A stretch of DNA of 64,000 nt, taken from Zygosaccharomyces rouxii (lineage: Eukaryota; Ascomycota; Saccharomycetes; Saccharomycetales; Saccharomycetaceae). The position numbers were made by a program, and so were the translations under genes. Position 1 is the stretch's first letter, and every line of letters starts with the position of its first letter. Shown here piece by piece: positions 50,785 through 60,998 of this stretch. The notes beneath the pieces are model-generated. The model did not search any database, had not been told where the DNA came from, and saw only the letters and a program-made list of their open reading frames with translations. Where the stretch lies: assembly GCF_000026365.1 (NCBI RefSeq), contig NC_012990.1, positions 744,001 through 808,000 of the forward strand. The letters are read 5' to 3'.

Positions 50785-52419
50785 ATGGATGGTAATAAAC
50801 GAAGAGGCTCACAAGATTTTGAAGATGATATAGAACCTTTAAATAAGCTTCCAAAGAGCAATGGTAACTCCAATAATATTCATGAACAAAATTCAGGCAG
50901 CATGTGGATTTATTCCAATGTATCTATGAAACGCAACCGAATAGTAGAATCTGATAACAACCCTTTTTTAAAATCCCAAAAATATCTGAGGAGGATTTTA
51001 TCACCAAACCCTCAGAGAGACAATGGATCTTCGATGAACGATGCAGATTCAGGTGATGCAAGAAATTCGAATAAAAATTTGGCCCAAAGTCCTGATGCTG
51101 CTGTGAAGCCAATTGATGAATCATTCCGTGATATTATGAATCAATTAACAGGTGAAATTATGAATTACGAGGTTAAACTTGCTAGTTTATACGGCAAAGT
51201 TGAAGAAATGAAAACGGAAAATGTAAAGATACGAAATCGGTATACTCTAATGTGTCGAGGAGTTGTAGGTAGCCTAGGAGGTTCCAATGATTTTGATCAA
51301 TCAGTGGATACAGAAGAATTTAGCTCAGATGATGAAACCTGTGCATCTGATGGGACTGAGGCCTGTGATGAGCCCGAAATGATGAATGATGGTGGTAAAA
51401 ACGAAGAATTTGGAGTAATTGTACCTTCTGAAAGGTTTTCAAAACTGAAAGACGAGCTGGACACACTAGAGACTCGTATCTTGAATAGATTTGAGGAACT
51501 TCAAGAGAATCAAAAATCTACGAATAACACATCCCCCAATGATCTTGAGAGGTTGGGGGTAAACCTAGAAGATATTCCACTCGTTAAAAATCTTCGAACC
51601 GATTTGAGACGTTCATTAGAAGAATTAAAAGAAGTAAGAAAGTTTACAGACATACGTGTTTCCAACTTAAAGAGCACATTAACTTCAGAAAGAAAGATAT
51701 CAGCTACGGCTCGAAGAGATTTTGAATCAAGTAAAGTGTACGTGAAAAATGCTGCTGATTTTGTCAATAGAGCCAATTCACACATAGAACAGTACAAACT
51801 CGTTAATCAGACGCAGCATAATGTGATTGAGTCACTGCAGAGACAATTAGCCAATGTGCAGGAAAAAATTAAAAATACCCAAGTTCAGTCTGCAAGTGAT
51901 CAGAAAAATGTTAGTGATGAGTATCGTTTGGTCTCAGAGAAATATCAACGCATCTTTACGGCTTATACAGTACTCAATAGCATCTCACAAAAACAGAAGA
52001 GTGATGTAGCCCTTTTGCATCATCTTTACGAGGAAGAAAAAAGAAAGAGTGTTTCTTTAATTGCTGTTGTGGAACAACAGAGAAAACTTATGAATCCAAC
52101 AAGATATATGGGCCCAATCACTGCTTCTGAAGCTTTAACAAGGCTTTCAGCCCTATATGATAACCGCTGTGATGAAAGTGCAAGGGAGGAACGAACGAAT
52201 TTAGCTAGAATGGCAACTATTCACGTAATGTACAAAAACTTGCTGGATCAAAAGGATAGAGAGCATCAAGGTGCTATAGAAAACCTTGTGAGGGAACTCA
52301 ACGAATTGAAAGGTATTAATACTGCTCCTCAGAAATCTGACCCATCAGGCCAATCTAGAGATATTTTTGACGGCGACGTCGATCGAGCTATGGCAAACCC
52401 AGAACAGCATGGTGTTTAG
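50785..52419 (+). CDS. Unidentified coiled-coil protein next to SIR4
   Basis: I do not recognise this gene. It encodes 544 residues. The N-terminal 110 are polar and basic with an NPFLKSQKYLRRILSPNP segment. A short helix follows (about 112-160, ESFRDIMNQLTGEIMNYEVKLASLYGKVEEM), then an acidic stretch (about 175-210), and a long predicted coiled-coil region (about 215-425) with further helices to about 520 (YMGPITASEALTRLSALYD, then EHQGAIENLVRELNELKG). No membrane segment or catalytic motif. It lies 264 bp after SIR4 in the same direction and faces PCF11. In S. cerevisiae, ASF2 (YDL197C, 525 residues, the duplicate of SIR4) sits beside GGC1 (YDL198C), so an ASF2-like or tandem SIR4-like origin is possible but is inference from position and length only. 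Confidence 0.75.
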   Translation: MDGNKRRGSQDFEDDIEPLNKLPKSNGNSNNIHEQNSGSMWIYSNVSMKRNRIVESDNNPFLKSQKYLRRILSPNPQRDNGSSMNDADSGDARNSNKNLAQSPDAAVKPIDESFRDIMNQLTGEIMNYEVKLASLYGKVEEMKTENVKIRNRYTLMCRGVVGSLGGSNDFDQSVDTEEFSSDDETCASDGTEACDEPEMMNDGGKNEEFGVIVPSERFSKLKDELDTLETRILNRFEELQENQKSTNNTSPNDLERLGVNLEDIPLVKNLRTDLRRSLEELKEVRKFTDIRVSNLKSTLTSERKISATARRDFESSKVYVKNAADFVNRANSHIEQYKLVNQTQHNVIESLQRQLANVQEKIKNTQVQSASDQKNVSDEYRLVSEKYQRIFTAYTVLNSISQKQKSDVALLHHLYEEEKRKSVSLIAVVEQQRKLMNPTRYMGPITASEALTRLSALYDNRCDESAREERTNLARMATIHVMYKNLLDQKDREHQGAIENLVRELNELKGINTAPQKSDPSGQSRDIFDGDVDRAMANPEQHGV

Positions 52420-52637
52420 ATCAACCCGGCTAGATACTATGATAGAATTCTGCGCAATTATAACTATAAATGTATATGTATACATGCATCCCGATAAACG
52501 TATTTAAGTTTTCTGATACAGCCGTTCTTAAGATGGCTTTAACCGACTACGACAGAACGAAGTGATTACTCATAAAATAAAAATCATGTCCCTATATAAG
52601 ATGAAATTTCATGTAATCCATGCAAAATACTATTACA

Positions 52638-54506
52638 TCATCCACTTACTAGATGCTTTAACTTTTCTAAATCTAGTTGGACTACGTTAGAACCGCTGTT
52701 GTTCTTAACGGCTTCATAATAACAAGTTGCATGGAAGTATTTACCGTTCGCCTCCATTGAATTTTTCCAGACCCATTCTCCTAAGTCTTCATCATACAGA
52801 CCTGTTACAGCATCCTTACAGATGGGGCACTGGAAGGACATATCTTCAGCTAATTCAGGAACCACGACGTACTTCTTCCGTAGAATACTTTCATCAACGG
52901 CCACGGTCTCTGGTGATTTGATTTCTTCCACTGGTACTGAAGATTGTGCATTAGTCGATTGTGCATCTAAATTCGCTAGAGTTAAACTTTCGTCTGTTGT
53001 ACGATTGGTGGAAACAATCTCTTCGTCTTTGAAATTTACCCATTGTGAATCATGCAAATACCAATTTCTGGATTGAATATTCTTTTGCGCTGCTGTTCCC
53101 CCCAGACCTGTTCCTGAAATAACCGTACCTTCTGATCCTTTCATTCTTTTATGAATTCTAAAATGCCAATCTAAGTGTTCCGCCTGTAATCTCTTCTCTT
53201 CAACGTCATTACCAAACCTTTTACCGCATACGTTGCATTTGTTAGGTTTTGCTCTATATAAGAGATGAACCAAGCAGTTGTTAACAATCGGATTCTCGTT
53301 GGATATCACTTGTTGAGAGAGTTGTAAATTTGGAGTATTTAAAATGTCCACATGAACAGTAGCAAAAGATGCCTTACAATCTGCTAAGATACCGTGTAAG
53401 AAATCCATGGGCGGCAAGGGCTTGTGCGTCTGCTGCTGGTGAGTTCCCAACCCATTTTGATCGGCGCCTAATCTTGAACAAAGTGTTACAATAGATTCTT
53501 TGGGAGGTTTATAAACCAAACCTTCTTCATCTAGTGATTGATATAACTCTTGTAATTTGGTCTTCTTACTCTGCCTATCAAATTCTGAAAAGTTTAAAGG
53601 CGATAATATGCTCTGGGGGCCACCAAAAAGAGAAGAGACACCCCTACCAATATTAGAACTATCTCCAAATAGCGGAATTACCGATTGACCATAAAGTGGG
53701 TTTTGCTGTTGATTCTGATTCTGATTCTGATGCTGCTGCTGCTGCTGTTGATGCTGCTGCTGCTGTAGTTGTTGTTGCTGCTGCTGAACGAACTGCTCCT
53801 GTTGTTGATGCCTTTGTCTATCTTGCAAAGTTTGTTGATCTTGAGCAAAAATCTGTCTCAACTGCATCTGTAACTGTTTGAGAGCACCAGCTGTCAATTT
53901 TTCCCTCTGTAATTCCTGCTTTAACTGAGACAAGACCACTAATTTCATATTTAACTTCTCATCTTGCGGTTGTGCTCTAAGACGTTCTGTAGATAATGCT
54001 GTCAATTTATCAATTTCTCTCATGAGTAATGGTACAGTTGGTGTTGGTAACATGGACTGGAAATTCTTTTGATGTAATGCACTTGCCTTTATTAGAAACT
54101 GTTCAATCTTTTCCAATGCTGTTTTTTCAAAAAGTGGTGAGTACCCACCAGTAGATTCATTGGGTACCATCCAAGTCTTAAACATATTAATTAGTTTAGT
54201 TCTAGTTGTATTATCCACAAGTAAATAAGTCCTCCTGTAAAGTGAAAACAAGTTTCTGCTAAAATAAATCGTATAGGGACTACCAGCATTTTTACAGATA
54301 GAATCTAGAGCATAAAATGCACAAAGCTTTTGTTTTGGTGGACATCTTTCTAGTTTGGCCTCTAAGGCATCTACAAAATACTGAGCACAAGGAATGTTCT
54401 CCTCGGCAATCTTGGTAAGTGTAGTGATTATGGGCCTTGAATTGAAGGTCAACTCCTCCAATATACTGGTAAAATCCTTAACCACTATTTCAGCCTCCTT
54501 ATCCAT
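52638..54506 (-). CDS. PCF11: mRNA cleavage and termination factor Pcf11
   Basis: Subunit of cleavage factor IA; binds the phosphorylated polymerase II C-terminal repeat and couples 3' processing to termination. Length 622 residues (S. cerevisiae 626, YDR228C). The CTD-interacting domain is N-terminal (about 1-135; VVKDFTSILEELTFNSRPIIT, CAFYALDSICKNAGSPYTIYF). A Gln-rich tract (about 220-270) follows, then a region around 310-330 and, at the C-terminus, two Cys/His zinc-binding motifs (CNVCGKRF...HLDWHFRIH and CPICKDAVTG...HATCYYEAV) flanking the Clp1-binding part. It is transcribed towards the coiled-coil gene. Confidence 0.97.
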   Translation of the reverse strand: MDKEAEIVVKDFTSILEELTFNSRPIITTLTKIAEENIPCAQYFVDALEAKLERCPPKQKLCAFYALDSICKNAGSPYTIYFSRNLFSLYRRTYLLVDNTTRTKLINMFKTWMVPNESTGGYSPLFEKTALEKIEQFLIKASALHQKNFQSMLPTPTVPLLMREIDKLTALSTERLRAQPQDEKLNMKLVVLSQLKQELQREKLTAGALKQLQMQLRQIFAQDQQTLQDRQRHQQQEQFVQQQQQQLQQQQHQQQQQQHQNQNQNQQQNPLYGQSVIPLFGDSSNIGRGVSSLFGGPQSILSPLNFSEFDRQSKKTKLQELYQSLDEEGLVYKPPKESIVTLCSRLGADQNGLGTHQQQTHKPLPPMDFLHGILADCKASFATVHVDILNTPNLQLSQQVISNENPIVNNCLVHLLYRAKPNKCNVCGKRFGNDVEEKRLQAEHLDWHFRIHKRMKGSEGTVISGTGLGGTAAQKNIQSRNWYLHDSQWVNFKDEEIVSTNRTTDESLTLANLDAQSTNAQSSVPVEEIKSPETVAVDESILRKKYVVVPELAEDMSFQCPICKDAVTGLYDEDLGEWVWKNSMEANGKYFHATCYYEAVKNNSGSNVVQLDLEKLKHLVSG

Positions 54507-54938
54507 GATAATAAAACCCTCCTACTGCTATATATTCTCACTAATGTGTCTAGTTGATTGCACTTGTAATGAAGCGATGCCTTTAAACTTCGACATATGA
54601 ATGTGTTCTGATAAACCCGTAAACCACAGCATAATGTGTACCGGAAATCGATATTGGGCCATAATTGGCTTTAAATTCCACATTTAGCAGTACTATACCA
54701 TTCTATACCATCTTTACCTGCATTTTGGATGGTCTAAGCTCCCTAAACATATCATCTTTACCCTATAGTGGCACGATTCCCTCTTATCTACGCTATCCGG
54801 TCAAAATTTTTCACTTTTTTTTTTTTTTTTTACAACTTCAATAGAAAATTTCAATTGAATAACTCATCAGTCATAACCACTTCACTTTAATTCCACATTC
54901 CTTTTATCGGTTCCCGTCCCCAAGGATCTGTACACGAT
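54507..54938. other. PCF11-GGC1 divergent promoter
   Basis: A 432-bp spacer with an RRPE-like AAAATTTTTCA (about 54803-54813) directly before a T-tract (54816-54831), then a pyrimidine-rich leader of GGC1. No gene seen. Confidence 0.5.
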
Positions 54939-55844
54939 ATGTCTACCAACGATAAGAAACAGACTGGTCTTGCCCGTTTGCTTGGATCTGCCTCTGCAGG
55001 TATGCTCGAGATTGGTGTTTTCCACCCAGTGGATACCATCTCGAAGAGATTAATGACGAATCACACCAAGATTCTCAACACAACTGAATTGAACCGTGTT
55101 ATTTTCCGTGAACACTACCAGGTGCCTCTCTCCAAACGTGTTTTCACACTTTTCCCGGGTCTTGGGTATGCAGCATGCTACAAAGTCCTTCAAAGAGTTT
55201 ACAAATACGGTGGTCAACCATTTGTCAATGAATTTTTGAACAAAAACTACAAGGCAGATTTTGACAATGCTTTTGGTTCCAAGACCGGTAAGGCATTGAG
55301 ATCCGCTACCGCAGGTTCTCTAATTGGTATTGGTGAAGTTTTCCTATTACCATTGGACGTTTTGAAGATCAAAAGACAGACAAATCCAGAAGCATTCAGA
55401 GGCAGAGGATTCTTAGGAATTTTGAAGGATGAAGGTCTTTTCAACCTTTACAGAGGTTGGGGTTGGACTATGGCAAGAAATGCCCCCGGTTCATTTGCCC
55501 TATTCGGTGGTAATGCTTTTGCAAAGGAATACGTCCTAGGTATCAAGGATTATTCCCAAGCAACCTTTGCCCAAAATTTTGTCTCTTCCATTTGTGGTGC
55601 ATGCGCATCTCTGGTGGTTTCAGCTCCATTAGATGTGATTAAGACTAGAATTCAGAACAGAAGTTTCGATAACCCAGAAACTGGTATTACCATCTTGAAG
55701 AACACTTTGAAAAACGAAGGTATTACAGCTTTCTTTAAGGGTTTGACTCCAAAATTGTTAACTACTGGTCCAAAATTGGTTTTCTCATTTGCTCTAGCCC
55801 AATCTTTTATCCCTATGTTTGATAGACTATTACAGAAGAACTGA
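54939..55844 (+). CDS. GGC1: Mitochondrial GTP/GDP carrier Ggc1
   Basis: Inner-membrane carrier that imports GTP into mitochondria in exchange for GDP; loss disturbs mitochondrial iron in S. cerevisiae (YDL198C, 300 residues). Length 301. Mitochondrial carrier repeats show the PxD/E-x-x-K/R-type signatures HPVDTISKRL, LPLDVLKIKRQ and APLDVIKTRIQ. The last two are canonical, and DVLKIKRQTNPEAFRGRG is specific for this carrier type. The start ATG at 54939 gives the usual N-terminus ahead of the first helix. Confidence 0.97.
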   Translation: MSTNDKKQTGLARLLGSASAGMLEIGVFHPVDTISKRLMTNHTKILNTTELNRVIFREHYQVPLSKRVFTLFPGLGYAACYKVLQRVYKYGGQPFVNEFLNKNYKADFDNAFGSKTGKALRSATAGSLIGIGEVFLLPLDVLKIKRQTNPEAFRGRGFLGILKDEGLFNLYRGWGWTMARNAPGSFALFGGNAFAKEYVLGIKDYSQATFAQNFVSSICGACASLVVSAPLDVIKTRIQNRSFDNPETGITILKNTLKNEGITAFFKGLTPKLLTTGPKLVFSFALAQSFIPMFDRLLQKN

Positions 55845-56186
55845 TTGAAGTTGGTCTTGTAAATATAGATGTTTACTTGATTCTTATGAATAGATATACG
55901 GATAGAGTTTGCAGTAAAATACAACCATCGAAAGCTGGCAAGTATGGGTAGCTGCTTGACTATTCACCAAAATAGCCGCCCAAGTAGTTAATCACATAAG
56001 CTAAGCGTACGACTCACGCGAAAGTCATATCATATCGTACGAACTGGTTTACCCCGGGAAACCTTAGAATGGGGAAGCATAAGTTTATAAACAGATAGTA
56101 TTAGCTGTAGACCATTAAGAACGAACCCAAGAATCTCTACAGAGGTTTCCCATGAATCAATAGGTTTGCTGGATAGGTTGGTAAGG
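55845..56186. other. GGC1-YDL199C-like spacer
   Basis: A 342-bp spacer. It includes an AGCCGCCCAAG element (about 55976-55986) identical to one upstream of CCC1. The open frame of the next gene reaches back to TTG at 56166, but the first ATG is 56187. Confidence 0.5.
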
Positions 56187-58235
56187 ATGGTACAGGCGAA
56201 TTATAACTTAGATGAAGACGGTGGTGAAAATCCCTTCGCAGATCCTAACCTAAGGGAGGATAACCACCAAGAAGAAGAAATTGATGATATTTTGACCCCA
56301 AGTCCTACAACATCTCATGGATTTGGTTTGCATACGAGTATACCTACAGATGAAGACTTGACAGATGTAATGGTTGGAGACAGACGGTCTTCAGGATCTC
56401 CTAAAGCGGTGGAATATGATGGGGAGACGCTTCAACAACAAATTATTCCTCCAGGCTACAATGAGCACATGATGGTTAAAGATTCATTCCTCACAGGAAG
56501 GGCATTGTTGTATTTCACATCAGTGTTTGTATCTATCGGCGTGTTCCTGTTTGGATACGACCAAGGTGTCATGTCTGGTTGTTTAACGGGTAAATACTTT
56601 AAAAGGCATTTCCACGACCCATCTCGAGCCGCTATTGGTATAATGGTATCGATTTTAGAAATCGGTGCCTTGGTGTCCTCTTTGGTAACCAGCAGGTTAG
56701 GTGAAAAACTGGGCAGAAGGCGCACGATTAAATATGGATCGCTCGTCTTTATCATTGGGGGACTTTTTCAAGCATTTGCGGGAGGAATTGGTTATTTGAT
56801 TGCAGGTAGGCTCATTAGTGGTGTCGGTGTTGGTCTGCTGAGTACAATTGTCCCCATATACCAATCTGAAATATCTCCTCCGCACAATAGAGGTAAATTG
56901 GCATGTATCGAATTCACAGGTAACATTGTAGGATATGCTACCAGTGTTTGGATCGATTATGCATGTTCTTATTTTGAGAACAATGCTGCATGGAGGTTGC
57001 CACTTTTTATTCAGAGTGTTATCGGATTCATGCTGTTCAGCGGATCCTTTGTCATCGTAGAGACTCCTCGTTGGTTGCTGAACCACGATCGTGATGTGGA
57101 GGGATTTATAGTCATTGCTAATTTGTACAGCGATGGAGATTTGCACCATGCAAAAGCTAAAGAAGAATTCCAATCCATCAAGGAAACCGTGCTCATATCA
57201 CGTATGCAAGGCGAGGGCAAATCTTATGTGAAAGTCTTCAAAAGGTATCGGAGAAGAATGCTGATTGCCATGAGTTCGCAGATGTTTGCTCAATTAAACG
57301 GTATTAACGTCATCTCATACTATGCTCCTTTGGTCTTTGAAAAAGCCGGCTGGGTTGGAAGGAAAGCCCTTTTAATGACCGGTTTCAATGGGATTATGTA
57401 TATCGTCTCTACATTACCGCCATGGATTCTCGTGGACAAATGGGGACGTAAACCGATGTTATTGACAGGGAGTATTCTCATGGGGTTCGCCCTCGCATGC
57501 ATTTCCTTATCGATGTTGGCAAACATTAAGGCAACACCAAAATTAGTGGTAGTATTTGTGGTTATTTTCAACTCTTCATTTGGTTTTAGCTGGGGTCCCA
57601 TTCCTTGGTTATACCCGGTGGAAATTGCCCCACTTTCAGCACGTTCTGCAATGGCATCTGCATCAACAGCCACCAACTGGCTCTGTAATTGGTTAGTTGG
57701 TATCATGACCCCCATTTTAGAGGAAAAAATCAGCTGGGGTCTCTATTGGATCCACGCAACATCCTGTTTCGCTTCCTTTTTGGCGGTTTACAAGATTTAT
57801 CCAGAAACCGCCGGTGTCAGACTGGAGGACATGGATACAATATTTAATGACAGACTACCCAGTTTTGGTGTGACTAAAAACAACAGATCTAATTCAGATC
57901 CTAACAACTTAGAGATGGATATGGACTCTTTAACCGTAAACGAGAATAACGCTGATGCAGATCCTTTCAAATCCCCGGAAGACGAAGTCAATTTCAAGAG
58001 TAATCAAAGTATGCTGTCTAGAACAAACGCAACAGACTCCTTACCAATTGAAACCCCTTCAATGGATGAAGTTCTCCAATTTAAGGAACAACAAAAAAGT
58101 AAAGGTCTGGGGATGGTCATTAGAAGTGGATCCAGAAATATGTGGTACATGATTAATAAATTTATTCCTTCCAAGAGTTCAGATAGCGGTACTTATAACA
58201 CTATCTGGAATAACGATTTGGAAAATGGATCATGA
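56187..58235 (+). CDS. Putative sugar porter (YDL199C orthologue)
   Basis: Major facilitator superfamily, sugar porter family. Length 682 residues from ATG 56187 (S. cerevisiae YDL199C 687, substrate unknown). A long acidic N-terminal tail (about 1-105) precedes twelve membrane helices. Sugar porter signatures are present: FLFGYDQGVMSG in TM1, RLGEKLGRRRTI after TM2, GRLISGVGVGLLSTIVPIYQSEISPP (PESPR-type region nearby: VETPRWLL), QLNGINVISYYAPLVFEKAGW in TM7, DKWGRKPMLLTG, and SWGPIPWLYPVEIAPLSARS in TM10. It lacks typical features of the high-expression HXT group and has a long C-terminal tail (about 550-682). Substrate cannot be stated. Confidence 0.93.
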   Translation: MVQANYNLDEDGGENPFADPNLREDNHQEEEIDDILTPSPTTSHGFGLHTSIPTDEDLTDVMVGDRRSSGSPKAVEYDGETLQQQIIPPGYNEHMMVKDSFLTGRALLYFTSVFVSIGVFLFGYDQGVMSGCLTGKYFKRHFHDPSRAAIGIMVSILEIGALVSSLVTSRLGEKLGRRRTIKYGSLVFIIGGLFQAFAGGIGYLIAGRLISGVGVGLLSTIVPIYQSEISPPHNRGKLACIEFTGNIVGYATSVWIDYACSYFENNAAWRLPLFIQSVIGFMLFSGSFVIVETPRWLLNHDRDVEGFIVIANLYSDGDLHHAKAKEEFQSIKETVLISRMQGEGKSYVKVFKRYRRRMLIAMSSQMFAQLNGINVISYYAPLVFEKAGWVGRKALLMTGFNGIMYIVSTLPPWILVDKWGRKPMLLTGSILMGFALACISLSMLANIKATPKLVVVFVVIFNSSFGFSWGPIPWLYPVEIAPLSARSAMASASTATNWLCNWLVGIMTPILEEKISWGLYWIHATSCFASFLAVYKIYPETAGVRLEDMDTIFNDRLPSFGVTKNNRSNSDPNNLEMDMDSLTVNENNADADPFKSPEDEVNFKSNQSMLSRTNATDSLPIETPSMDEVLQFKEQQKSKGLGMVIRSGSRNMWYMINKFIPSKSSDSGTYNTIWNNDLENGS

Positions 58236-58416
58236 TGTATTATTAAAAATAATAAAAATTCGTGCACCTGATGCTTAATGTGCTCAACACCTCCACAATA
58301 TTTCCTTTTTTTGTTATAATTATTATTATAGTTATCCTTATATAAAAATCGTCTCATCTTCTATGTATAACGATCATTGAGAAAAATAAGCAGTATAAAG
58401 AAAAGTTCAAGGTATT

Positions 58417-58941
58417 ATGGAGGAGAAATTATATTATAGGTATCTGGATCATCCTATAACAACTGTATTGTTGGTTTCAAGGGGCAAAACTGGGTGTCTC
58501 GTTTATGCCTCCCTAGGTTCTAATCGAAAAGAGTTGTTGAAGATTAGCCAGTCTGATTTCCGGAAGTTGTCCAGAAGCACCAAAGTGTCATACGGTTTAT
58601 ACTATGATGCTAACGACTCCATGGTAAATTTGGAACGGTCATTTGCATCTTATTTAGACGGATCATTTACGGAAACTATACCATACGAATACCTGTTTGG
58701 TACTAAGTTCCAACATAAAGTTTGGGATGAGCTTTTAAAAATTAAGACGGGGGAGACTACTACATACCGCCAAATTGCAGAAGCAATTGGATCACCAAAG
58801 GCCTACAGAGCGGTTGGAACTGCAGTAGGTGCGAACAAGATAGCTGTTATTGTACCATGCCATCGATGCAAACCATGCGATGGATCATTAGGTAACTTTA
58901 GATGGGGTACTCAATTAAAAAACCGACTATTACAACAATAA
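58417..58941 (+). CDS. MGT1: O6-methylguanine-DNA methyltransferase Mgt1
   Basis: Suicide repair protein that transfers the methyl group from O6-methylguanine to its own cysteine. Length 174 residues (S. cerevisiae 188, YDL200C). The active-site motif VPCHRC is present with nucleophile Cys near residue 148, preceded by the helix-turn-helix and arginine-finger region TTYRQIAEAIGSPKAYRAVGTAVGAN. The gene ends only 9 bp from the convergent TRM8 stop, so their transcripts must overlap. Confidence 0.97.
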   Translation: MEEKLYYRYLDHPITTVLLVSRGKTGCLVYASLGSNRKELLKISQSDFRKLSRSTKVSYGLYYDANDSMVNLERSFASYLDGSFTETIPYEYLFGTKFQHKVWDELLKIKTGETTTYRQIAEAIGSPKAYRAVGTAVGANKIAVIVPCHRCKPCDGSLGNFRWGTQLKNRLLQQ

Positions 58942-58950
58942 AACAAATGA

Positions 58951-59805
<855 letters not shown>

Positions 59806-59847
59806 TTACTGATCTAAGTTACTGTATATTGTAAGTGTCTATAGTAT

Positions 59848-59876
59848 GCGATGAGCTTAAAATTTTCAGCGATGAG
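59848..59876 (-). promoter_or_regulatory. PAC-RRPE-PAC module upstream of TRM8
   Basis: Two full PAC motifs GCGATGAG (59848-59855 and 59869-59876) flank an RRPE-like TTAAAATTTTCA (59857-59868), 52-80 bp before the TRM8 ATG. The compact symmetric arrangement is a strong ribosome-biogenesis-type promoter. Confidence 0.75.
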
Positions 59877-59997
59877 CTTAATACGTAGTGAAAATAATCA
59901 CTTGGAAACAGAATCAACGGATAATTTTTATAAAAAATTGATTGACTGAATATTTATTTACAGGGCATCTGTGAATTATCTATAACAAATTCTATTA

Positions 59998-60750
59998 TTA
60001 TTCTTGACCATCCTTCTCGTTGTTATCGTGATGAGATTGCAGGGTCAAGTATAAAGTTTGAGAGCCTGCCTCTAGAGTTTTCACAAGACCTGCACCACTT
60101 AGAATGTGCAACAATCCAAGTAATTGAGATTGTAAACCTTGCTTGTCTGGTAGGTTCTTGAAATGTGACAACTGGTTGATATCGTAGACAGCAGTTTCCA
60201 CCTTAGCCCCCACTACGAAAAGTCTATCTTGCGATTTTTCCAAAAGCTTCAAGACCTTGGCTACAGATTGTGGATCTGTCTCTGGGAAACATATGGCTGC
60301 TGTAGGACCCTTGAACAAAGGGAGCAATGGATGCGACAGATTTTGATCACGACGTTTTATGGGGGCACATGGATCAGGAAATGCTGAGTTCCTCAAATAA
60401 ACGCTGAAAAGGTTATTTCTAAGCACTGTAAGCGAACCGCCAGCTTTTTTAATCTGGGATCTGTAGTGGTGGTCCTCATTTTTCATTAAATTGTTGTAAT
60501 GTACAAATAGAATTACAGGATTTGAACCCATTAATTGCTTATAGGAATCGATTAAAAATGTCTTTCTTGATGTAACAGGTTTAACGATATCACGACCATC
60601 TTGTGGTGATTTAGAAGTCTTGAAGGCAGCAGGAGCAGCCCTAGATGCATATGAAGCAAAACTTCGTGAAACAATGGTTTGTGAACAGATACGTAGGCTA
60701 CAAAAACCTAAACCACTAGAACCCCATAATTGTCGACTAACAAAATTCAT
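59998..60750 (-). CDS. MRPL11: Mitochondrial large-subunit ribosomal protein MrpL11 (uL10m)
   Basis: Protein of the mitochondrial 54S subunit, L10 family at the stalk base. The frame begins with GTG at 60753; ATG at 60750 gives 250 residues (S. cerevisiae 249, YDL202W). The N-terminus is Arg/Ser/Ala-rich without acidic residues ([19 protein letters not shown]), a typical mitochondrial presequence. The middle contains [27 protein letters not shown] and [25 protein letters not shown], matching the L10 fold. Divergent from IVY1. Confidence 0.93.
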   Translation of the reverse strand: MNFVSRQLWGSSGLGFCSLRICSQTIVSRSFASYASRAAPAAFKTSKSPQDGRDIVKPVTSRKTFLIDSYKQLMGSNPVILFVHYNNLMKNEDHHYRSQIKKAGGSLTVLRNNLFSVYLRNSAFPDPCAPIKRRDQNLSHPLLPLFKGPTAAICFPETDPQSVAKVLKLLEKSQDRLFVVGAKVETAVYDINQLSHFKNLPDKQGLQSQLLGLLHILSGAGLVKTLEAGSQTLYLTLQSHHDNNEKDGQE

Positions 60751-60998
60751 CACGACCTATTTGAGACTCAAGAAAAGCTCACAACAGTGAGAATTTTGAA
60801 TTATTTCACTGTTTAATTCAGCGAATAAATGTTGAAATTTTTCATTTCATCTTATTTTCCATATCGATTGTTCCAATCATTGGGAACGGATCACACTAAC
60901 AAAACCTTAAAGAACCTTTAAAAGGGGACTCAATAAGCGTAAGAGAGGTTAGTTATAAGGCTTACGAGTATTTACAATCAATTCTAGGACCTTTCATT

